DNA of 64,000 nt, from positions 1 to 64,000 of the forward strand of contig JACPDG010000066.1 in the NCBI GenBank assembly GCA_016184125.1, given 5' to 3'. Made by a program: the position numbers and the translations under genes. This DNA is from Candidatus Rokuibacteriota bacterium. GTDB lineage: Bacteria > Methylomirabilota > Methylomirabilia > Rokubacteriales > CSP1-6. A model generated the notes under the pieces. The model was given only the letters and a program-made list of their open reading frames with translations. It was not told the DNA's origin and searched no databases. Shown in pieces: positions 37,704 through 44,156 of this stretch (within the stretch, counting starts at the first letter, position 1; the number at the start of each line of letters is the position of its first letter).

Positions 37704-37778
37704 TGGGGGGCCCCGACATGGCCCCCCACGCCCCCCAACGCTCGCAACCGGCCCGGGGAACCCGGGCCGGTGCTCGAG
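37704..37778 (+). repeat. Operon-boundary repeat, copy 6
   Basis: TGGGGGGCCCCGACATGGCC, C6, then the hairpin CCGGCCCGGGGAACCCGGGC and TGCTCGAGT. It is almost identical over its whole length to copy 7, which follows 18 bases later in the same orientation. Confidence 0.8.
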
Positions 37779-37795
37779 TTCTCGCGGCGGCGTTC

Positions 37796-37870
37796 TGGGG
37801 GCCCCGACATGGCCCCCCACGCCCCCCAACGCTCGCAACCGGCCCGGGGAACCCGGGCCGGTGCTCGAGT
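37796..37870 (+). repeat. Operon-boundary repeat, copy 7
   Basis: Near-perfect duplicate of copy 6, lacking one G of the first run. It lies 14 bases from the cpoB stop codon region (37884) and 163 bases upstream of the dprA start. Confidence 0.8.
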
Positions 37871-37883
37871 CACGGGCGAGATC

Positions 37884-38732
37884 CTAACGGGCCGGTGGGC
37901 TGGACGGCGCGCGAAGGAACTCGCGAGCCTTCGCGGCGGCGTCGCTCTTGGGATGGTCACGGACCAAGCGGCGCCACACGTCCGCGGCCTTCGCGACCTC
38001 TCGGAGCGCGCGGTGACTCATCCCGATCTTCAGGAGCGCGTCGGGCACTTTCCGGTGCCTCGCCCCGTGGTCGAACACCTTCTCGAACTCGGCGATCGCC
38101 TGCCGGTAGTCGCGCTGGACGTAGTACGCCTCGCCGATCCAGTACTGGGCGTTGCCGGCGAGCGGGTGCTTCGGGAAGCGGCCGATGAAGTCGAGGAACT
38201 CGAGCACGGCCTGACCGTGCTCGCGCGCGCGGAACGTCCCGAGCGCAGCGGCGTAGACCTGCTCGGGGGACTGCGTCGACCGCGGTGGCGGCGCCGCACG
38301 TGACGGCGCGTCAGCGGGCGGCGGAGCGGCGCGCGGAGGGCCCGGACGCGGCAAGGCCGGCGCGGACGGCGCCGCGCTCGGTGGCGAAGGCGGCGGCGGA
38401 GTGAGCTGGTCGATGGCCTTGCGAACCTCGTCCAGCGCCGCCCGGTCCTCGCGCGTCGCGCGCTCGGTCGCGGCCAGGCGCGCATCGAGCCGGCCCACCT
38501 GCACGGCCGTGTCCGCCATGCGCGTTTCGAGCGCCAGCGCCTGCGCACCCAGCGTCCTGAGCTCGTTCCGGATGGCGTCCTGATCGGTGATGGAAAGCTG
38601 CCGGCCCTGGAGGTCTCGCACGGCGACGTTCAAGTTGGCCAGTTCGCCCCGGAGCGCCCGCACCTGCCCGCGTGTCGCGCACGCCTGGATGCTGACCGTG
38701 ACCATCAGCAGCACGACGAGGCGGGCCTGCAT
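37884..38732 (-). CDS. cpoB: CpoB/YbgF-like Tol-Pal system lipoprotein
   Basis: 282 residues. The signal peptide ends in a lipobox (VTVSIQAC, Cys at about 18), so Lgt would lipidate it. Residues ~20-110 form a trimeric coiled coil (LRGELANLNVAVRDLQGRQL). A Pro/Ala-rich linker follows, then TPR repeats (EQVYAAALGTFRAREHGQAV, GNAQYWIGEAYYVQRDYRQA, DHPKSDAAAKAREFL). CpoB couples outer-membrane constriction to peptidoglycan synthesis; E. coli CpoB is periplasmic, lipidated forms occur elsewhere. No tol or pal gene is nearby. It starts 83 bases after moeA ends. Confidence 0.85.
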   Translation of the reverse strand: MQARLVVLLMVTVSIQACATRGQVRALRGELANLNVAVRDLQGRQLSITDQDAIRNELRTLGAQALALETRMADTAVQVGRLDARLAATERATREDRAALDEVRKAIDQLTPPPPSPPSAAPSAPALPRPGPPRAAPPPADAPSRAAPPPRSTQSPEQVYAAALGTFRAREHGQAVLEFLDFIGRFPKHPLAGNAQYWIGEAYYVQRDYRQAIAEFEKVFDHGARHRKVPDALLKIGMSHRALREVAKAADVWRRLVRDHPKSDAAAKAREFLRAPSSPPAR

Positions 38733-38815
38733 GCCGCCCGGACCGTAGCACAGCGCGGAAAACGAAGTCAACCGAAGGAGCGCGCAGGTCGATACTTCGA
38801 GTCTATCCTGAAGTA

Positions 38816-40012
38816 TCAGGACATAAGCTCGCGAAGAACTAGAACTTCCACGGTGTCCCCTGGCACGACGACCGTATCGCCAGGAACGACGGCGAGGCCA
38901 TCGGCGAGGATCATGGACCGGAGAATGCCCGATCCCTGATCCCCGGTCAGCCTCGCTCCCCACTCATTGCCGTCGCGAGAGAGCTGGACGCGGAGGTAGC
39001 CACGTCGCGAGCCGGGATTCGGGATCCGGGCGAGCGCACGCGCCGCGATGCGCGGCCGATGGAGCCGTCGATGACCGGCCATCCTCAGGAGCGCCGGCCG
39101 GACGAACAGCTCGAACGTCACCATCGCGGAGACGGGATTGCCGGGCAGACCGAACACGGGCCGGCCGCGTAGCGACCCGAACGTGATCGGCTTTCCAGGC
39201 CGCATGGACACCTTCCACAGATGGAGCTCGGCGCCGAGGGCCACGAGCGCCTCGCGCACGAGATCGAGCTCACCGACGGACACGCCGGCGGAGGACAGCA
39301 GCACGTCAGCCGAGAGCCCCCAGTCGAGGCGTCTCTCGATGTCGTCGAGACGGTCCGCGGCGACGCCGAGCACGATCGGCTCGACCCCGGCCTCGAGCAC
39401 CTGCGCCATGAGGGAGTACGTGTTGGTGTTCGGAATCTGGCCGGGGCCGGGCTCGGTCCCGAGGTCGGCCAGCTCGTTGCCGGTGGACAGGATCGCGACC
39501 CTCGGACGCCGGACGACGCGGACCTGCCGGTAGCCGAGCGCCGCGAGGAACCCGATCTCGGCGGCGCCGAGCCGGCACCCGGGCTCGAGGACCACGTCCC
39601 CTCGCCGCACGTCCTCGCCGGCCGGGCGGACGTACGCGCCGGGATCCACGCGGGTGCGCAGGCGCACGCGTGAGTCCGAGGCCTCCACGTCCTCCTGCGG
39701 GACGACCGCGTCGGCACCGTCGGGAAGCGGCGCGCCCGTGAAGATGCGCATCGCCTCGCCGCGCGCGAGCGGCCGCGACGGCAACGTGCCCGCGATGATC
39801 CGCCCGACGACGGCGAGATCGACCTCGCCGGTGTCCTCGGCCCGCACCGCGTAGCCGTCCATCGACGAGTTGCGCCACGGGGGTATCTCTCGCCGCGACA
39901 CGATCGTCTCGGCGAGCGCACGACCGAGCGCGCCTCGGAGGTCGACGCGCTCGGTCTGGAGCGGCACGGTCCGCGACAAGATCTGTTCGAGCGCCTCTTC
40001 GACGGTCAGCAT
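38816..40012 (-). CDS. moeA: Molybdopterin molybdenumtransferase
   Basis: 398 residues. Inserts molybdate into adenylylated molybdopterin. MoeA blocks: PPWRNSSMDGYAVRAEDT, IFTGAPLPDGADAVVPQEDV, AILSTGNELADLGTEPGPGQ, LLSSAGVSVGELDLVREALV and FGLPGNPVSAMVTFELFVRP. The C-terminal domain IV carries a seven-residue tandem (VVPGDTV twice, from an imperfect 21-bp duplication near 38850-38890). With moaA at 2.7 kb, it serves the Mo/W cofactor of FdhA. Confidence 0.94.
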   Translation of the reverse strand: MLTVEEALEQILSRTVPLQTERVDLRGALGRALAETIVSRREIPPWRNSSMDGYAVRAEDTGEVDLAVVGRIIAGTLPSRPLARGEAMRIFTGAPLPDGADAVVPQEDVEASDSRVRLRTRVDPGAYVRPAGEDVRRGDVVLEPGCRLGAAEIGFLAALGYRQVRVVRRPRVAILSTGNELADLGTEPGPGQIPNTNTYSLMAQVLEAGVEPIVLGVAADRLDDIERRLDWGLSADVLLSSAGVSVGELDLVREALVALGAELHLWKVSMRPGKPITFGSLRGRPVFGLPGNPVSAMVTFELFVRPALLRMAGHRRLHRPRIAARALARIPNPGSRRGYLRVQLSRDGNEWGARLTGDQGSGILRSMILADGLAVVPGDTVVVPGDTVEVLVLRELMS

Positions 40013-40183
40013 GGCTTTCTACTATCGCACGCCGACCCAGACGCTCGCCGAGGCGAGCGTGCTCGCCACCGTTCACCGCACGCCGCGCAGCTTCCACGCC
40101 GGTCCGCTCCGCTCATCTTCCTCACCGCCCCCGTCTGGTGGTCAAAGGATGAGGCGGTTGGGGCATTGACAGCCTGGAGGACA

Positions 40184-40440
40184 GTTGCTTCACGCCGGGG
40201 ACCGCGAAGCGATCGCCCTCGCGGCGAGCCAGCCGGACTGCCTGTTGCTGATGGACGTGCGAGATGGTCGGCAAGTCGCCCGACGGCCTGGGCATCACCG
40301 TGCTGGGCACGGGGGGCCTCCTGGTCGAGGCGAAGAGGGTCGGTCTCCTTACGGCGGTGGCACCCGTGCTCGAGGAGCTGATCGCCACCGGCTTTCGGGT
40401 AGATCCCAGCACTCGCGGGCCAGCGAGAAGCCATGACGGC
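40184..40440 (+). pseudogene. Frameshifted DUF3368/PIN-like fragment
   Basis: The first frame reads LHAGDREAIALAASQPDCLL, then LMDVRDGRQVARR, the second half of a DUF3368 PIN-like toxin (the E-A-I-A-LA and LLMD-DG-R blocks). Homology then moves to another frame: GITVLGTGGLLVEAKRVGLL, then VAPVLEELIATGFRVDP. The N-terminal half is absent. The rest of 40013-40625 holds a partial duplicate of the sequence upstream of moeA (40008-40055 and 40441-40490) and the terminator at 40565-40625. Confidence 0.65.
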
Positions 40441-40564
40441 CAGCATGGCTCCCTACTCTATCGCACGGGGCACACGCGCCTCGGCGCGTCGCTCTCTGCG
40501 CGCGAACGCCGTCGCAAGTGCGCGTAACGATCAGCACGCCGACGGATGAGTGGGCGCTCCGAGC

Positions 40565-40625
40565 GCCGGCTTTGCCGGCGCAATCGAGGGGGATGCTCGA
40601 AGGGGGCCGCCGAGGCCCCCTTCGA
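40565..40625 (-). terminator. Double-hairpin terminator after the alternative complex III operon
   Basis: Right after the actF TAA on the minus strand come TCGAAGGGGGCC-TCGGC-GGCCCCCTTCGA (40597-40625, 12-bp perfect stem) and then GCGCCGGCAAAGCCGGCGC (40565-40583). There is no long U run. The first hairpin resembles the head of the operon-boundary repeats. Confidence 0.75.
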
Positions 40626-41753
40626 TTAATGGCCGGTGTGCGGCAGGTTCAGGACCGGCTTGAACCGGCTGAAGAACCAGCGCCGGGACAGCAGGAACAG
40701 CGCGAGGAAGCCGAGCGTGATCAGCAGTTCCTGCACGCCGAGCAGGCGGTTGTCTTCGCTGACCGACGGGAACACCACGAACACGCGCTCGAGGAAGATC
40801 GCGACCAGGCCGAAGACCGCCATGACGACGAGCGGTGTGTGTCGCTGCGGGGGCCGGCCGGTCAGGCGCTTGAGCAGGTACGCGAAGGGGATCAGCCAGC
40901 CGACGACGAGGATCACCCACGCGAGCGTCTGCCACGGCTGGACGAAGACGCGCCGCAGGAAGAAGCGGGTCTCGATCGGGATGTTGCCGTACCAGATCAC
41001 GAGGTACTGCGACCAGAAGAAGTACATCCACACGACCGAGAACGTGAACTGCAGCTTGGCGACGTCCTGCACCGCGGCCGGCGCGATCGACGCCAGCCCG
41101 CGCGCGTTCGCGCTCACGGTCAGGATCGACAGCAGGCAGAACGTCGTGTAGAGCGTCGTCACGACGAAGTAGCCCCCGAAGAGGCCGCTGTACCACACGG
41201 GGTCGAGCGACATGATGAGGTCGAAGCCCCAGAGCGACAGCGTGACGATCCACAGCATGAGCAGGATGACCGCCAGCCGGTTGCGCCGACTCCGCTCGAG
41301 CTCGTCGTCCGGCGGCACCGGGTCGCGCAGGAGCGCCCGCACGAACGCGAAGCACGTGCCGAACAGCAGGGCGGCGAGGACGAGCGTGCGGCCCCAGAAG
41401 AAGGGCGCGTTCAGCCACGCCGCCTTCTTCGCGACCAGCGCCGCGATGTCGGGCGGCGGCGTCAGCCACCGCGCGTAGAGCACGCCTTGCCCGGCGATCA
41501 GCACCACGAACAGGACGAACGCGACGGGCAGGAAGCCGAACGTCGTGAGCGCGATGCGGCGCACGCTCGGCGACCATCGCGCCTCGGTGATCTGCATCAT
41601 CGCGGCGACGGCGGGTCCCGTCGCCGCGAGGCCCGACCAGAACACGAGGTTCACGAGGTAGATCGACCACGCGCGGACGGGATCGCCGGTCGTCACGCCG
41701 GCGAGGAACGTGACGGCGCCGACGGCGGCGATGACGGCCCAGACCATGCTCAT
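40626..41753 (-). CDS. actF: Alternative complex III quinol-oxidising membrane subunit ActF
   Basis: 375 residues, about ten membrane helices, NrfD/PsrC-like (SIYLVNLVFWSGLAATGPAV, MSLDPVWYSGLFGGYFVVTT, VWMYFFWSQYLVIWYGNIPI). The MSLDP block is typical of ActF. It is the second large membrane subunit of alternative complex III, which oxidises quinol and passes electrons to cytochrome c or directly to an oxidase. ATG at 41753 overlaps the actE stop by four bases. It is last in the operon and followed by the terminator; no oxidase genes come next. Confidence 0.93.
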   Translation of the reverse strand: MSMVWAVIAAVGAVTFLAGVTTGDPVRAWSIYLVNLVFWSGLAATGPAVAAMMQITEARWSPSVRRIALTTFGFLPVAFVLFVVLIAGQGVLYARWLTPPPDIAALVAKKAAWLNAPFFWGRTLVLAALLFGTCFAFVRALLRDPVPPDDELERSRRNRLAVILLMLWIVTLSLWGFDLIMSLDPVWYSGLFGGYFVVTTLYTTFCLLSILTVSANARGLASIAPAAVQDVAKLQFTFSVVWMYFFWSQYLVIWYGNIPIETRFFLRRVFVQPWQTLAWVILVVGWLIPFAYLLKRLTGRPPQRHTPLVVMAVFGLVAIFLERVFVVFPSVSEDNRLLGVQELLITLGFLALFLLSRRWFFSRFKPVLNLPHTGH

Positions 41754-42256
41754 TTCGCGGCGATCGACCGCAGGAAGTTCACGATGTGCCAGGCCTCGGT
41801 CGCCGACATCGTTTCGCCGTACGCCGGCATGACGGCGCCGCCGGTCATGATGACGTGGTGCCAGTACCCGTCGGTGCGCTGCTTCTGGAACTCGGCGTTG
41901 GTCAGGTCGGGCGTCGGAATGAACTTGGTCGCGACAGGGCCGGTGACGCCCCCCTTGCCTTCGGGGCCGTGGCACGGCGCGCAGAACACGGTGTAGTGCT
42001 GCTGGCCCTCCTCGATGGAGGGCGGCGCCATCTTCACGGGGTTCGGCCGCTTCGCGGCGAGATCGCGCTGCTCCCTCGGGATCATGAGCTCACCACCCCG
42101 CGGCACGACGCCCGCGGGCATCGGGAAGTTGCGCTCGCCCGGCATGATCCGCGCCGTCTGGGTCATGTTGTCGACGAACCGGAAGACGGCCGCGGCGCCG
42201 AGCAGGCCGCCGGACGCGGCCACGATTCCCAGGACGAGAATGAACACGTACTTCAT
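41750..42256 (-). CDS. actE: Alternative complex III monohaem cytochrome c subunit ActE
   Basis: 168 residues. One N-terminal membrane anchor or signal (YVFILVLGIVAASGGLLGAA) and one haem c site, CAPCHGPEGKGG, with a Met ligand probably in AVMPAYGETM. The cytochrome c domain covers residues ~85-165 (QQHYTVFCAPCHG ... AWHIVNFLRSI). It would be the electron exit of the complex. The start shares one base with the actD stop (TGATG). Confidence 0.92.
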   Translation of the reverse strand: MKYVFILVLGIVAASGGLLGAAAVFRFVDNMTQTARIMPGERNFPMPAGVVPRGGELMIPREQRDLAAKRPNPVKMAPPSIEEGQQHYTVFCAPCHGPEGKGGVTGPVATKFIPTPDLTNAEFQKQRTDGYWHHVIMTGGAVMPAYGETMSATEAWHIVNFLRSIAAK

Positions 42257-42816
42257 CACACGCTCGCCCCCGTCACGAACCGCACCTCTTCGGCGCCGGC
42301 TTTCGAGAGAATCTCGTGCACCGACGGACCCCGCTCCGGAGGACAGTGCACGGCGACGCCGAAGCGGTCGTTGGTGAACCGCGGATCGAACGCGGGCGAG
42401 GGTCGCACGCGCGGCAGCCGCGCGAGCGTGACGAGACCGATGAGCGTCGCGATGCCGCCGAACAGTACCATCAGCTCGAACGCGATGATGAAGAACGGCG
42501 GGATCGACGCGCCCCAGATGCCGCCGCCCGGCCCGTACTGCAGGAACTTGCCGCCCGTCACCAGCCCCCACTTCGCCGAGGTCCAGATCGTCAGGATGAA
42601 CGCGGACGCGATCCCGGTCAGCCCGCCGAGCAGCGTGAACAGCCGCACGCGGCTGACCGGCCGGTCGCGCTCCAGCACGTCCTCGATCTCGTGCACCGGC
42701 ACCGGCGTGTAGACGGTCACGTCGTGGTAGCCCTTCGCGCGGAGCTCCTCGAGCGCCCGGACCGTCGTGTCGACGTGTGCGAAGACGCCCAGCACCGTCT
42801 CAGTGGTGGGAGGCAT
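42256..42816 (-). CDS. actD: Alternative complex III subunit ActD (DUF3341)
   Basis: 186 residues. It begins VLGVFAHVDTTVRALEELRA, then VTVYTPVPVHEIEDVLERD, the DUF3341 signature, and has two membrane helices (LFTLLGGLTGIASAFILTIW and PFFIIAFELMVLFGGIATLI). The soluble C-terminus ends in a small alpha-beta region (FGVAVHCPPER). It binds at the membrane beside ActC and has no cofactor. It overlaps the end of actC by 17 bases. Confidence 0.93.
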   Translation of the reverse strand: MPPTTETVLGVFAHVDTTVRALEELRAKGYHDVTVYTPVPVHEIEDVLERDRPVSRVRLFTLLGGLTGIASAFILTIWTSAKWGLVTGGKFLQYGPGGGIWGASIPPFFIIAFELMVLFGGIATLIGLVTLARLPRVRPSPAFDPRFTNDRFGVAVHCPPERGPSVHEILSKAGAEEVRFVTGASV

Positions 42817-44152
42817 GCGCGGCGTCCTTCACGGGTGGCGGCAGCGTTTCCTTGACCTCGACGACGGAGACGGACGGCATCAGCTTGATGAAGCCGAGGA
42901 ACAGCAGGAAGAACCAGGCGAAGCTGCCGATCACGATCGCGGTGTCCGTCGGGCTCGGCCAGTAGATGCCCCAGGCATACGGGTAGAAGGCGCGGCCGAG
43001 CGACGGGACGATGATGTTGAACCGCTCGAACCACATGCCGATCAGGACGAGGATCGACACGACGTAGAGGACCACCGTGTTCGTCCGCGCGCGCTTGAAG
43101 AAGAGCACGAGCGGCGCGACGCAGTTGCAGAAGTACATCAGCCAGATCGCCCAGGCGTACTCCTTGGTCATGCGCCAGAAGAGCGACGCGCGCTCGAAGT
43201 GGTCGCCGCTGTACCAGGCGGTGAAGACCTCGCAGAGGTAGAAGTACGTGAGGACCAGGCTGGTCACGAGGATCAGCTTCGCCATCGCGTCCAGGTGACG
43301 GTCCTGGATGTAGGCGTGCAGCCCGAAGAAGTGGCGCATCGGGATGACGAGGACCAGCACCATCGCGAACCCGGAGAAGATGGCGCCGTTGACGAAGAAC
43401 GGCGCGAACAGGGTCGAGTGCCAGCCCGGGACCAGCGCCATCGCGAAGTCCCAGGACACGACGCTGTGCACCGAGAGCACGAGCGGCGTCGCGAGCGCGG
43501 CGAAGAGCCCGTAGGCGCGCCGGTAGTGACGCCACTGCTCGTGCGAGCCCTCCCAGCCGAGGGAGAGCATCGCGTAGATGCGCCGGCGCCAGCCCGTCGC
43601 GGAGTCCCGCAGCGCGGCGATGTCCGGCACAAGCCCGACGATGAAGAACACCGTCGAGATCGACAGGTACGTCGAGATCGCGAAGACGTCCCAGACGAGC
43701 GGCGACCGGAAGTTCGGCCAGAGGTCGCGCTGGTTCGGGTACGGCAGCAGGAAGTACGCGAACCACATGCGGCCGGCGTGGATGAGCGGGAACAGGCCGG
43801 CCGTCAGGACGGCGAAGATCGTCATTGCCTCGGCGGCCCGGTAGATCGACGTGCGCCAGCGCGCGCGGAACAGGTAGAGGATCGCCGAGATCAGCGTCCC
43901 GGCGTGGCCGATACCGATCCAGAACACGAACGTGGTGATGTACATCGCCCACATCTGGGGCGTGCGCTTGCCCGCGGCGCCCATGCCGATCCAGATCTGG
44001 TAGGCCCAGGCGAGGATGCCGCCGGCCAGGATCAGCGCGACGACGCTCATCCACGCGAAGTAGAGGTTGCCGGGCGGCGCGAGCGTCTTGATGACGTCGC
44101 GGTTGACGTCGCTGAACGTGGGTGTGGTCGCGGTCGTGCGCGCCTCGTTCAT
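42800..44152 (-). CDS. actC: Alternative complex III membrane subunit ActC (NrfD family)
   Basis: 450 residues, about ten membrane helices. NrfD-type blocks include AYQIWIGMGAAGKRTPQMWA, FVFWIGIGHAGTLISAILYL and TVFFIVGLVPDIAALRD. The quinol site lies near the ActB Fe-S face in this family. Four bases separate it from the actB stop. Confidence 0.95.
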   Translation of the reverse strand: MNEARTTATTPTFSDVNRDVIKTLAPPGNLYFAWMSVVALILAGGILAWAYQIWIGMGAAGKRTPQMWAMYITTFVFWIGIGHAGTLISAILYLFRARWRTSIYRAAEAMTIFAVLTAGLFPLIHAGRMWFAYFLLPYPNQRDLWPNFRSPLVWDVFAISTYLSISTVFFIVGLVPDIAALRDSATGWRRRIYAMLSLGWEGSHEQWRHYRRAYGLFAALATPLVLSVHSVVSWDFAMALVPGWHSTLFAPFFVNGAIFSGFAMVLVLVIPMRHFFGLHAYIQDRHLDAMAKLILVTSLVLTYFYLCEVFTAWYSGDHFERASLFWRMTKEYAWAIWLMYFCNCVAPLVLFFKRARTNTVVLYVVSILVLIGMWFERFNIIVPSLGRAFYPYAWGIYWPSPTDTAIVIGSFAWFFLLFLGFIKLMPSVSVVEVKETLPPPVKDAAHASHH

Positions 44153-44156
44153 CGGG

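Noticed and set aside
43880..44152. Act operon as a polysulfide or nitrite reductase (Psr/Nrf)
   Set aside because: The pentahaem ActA, the ActB fusion, two NrfD-like subunits, DUF3341 and a monohaem cytochrome in this order are specific to alternative complex III.
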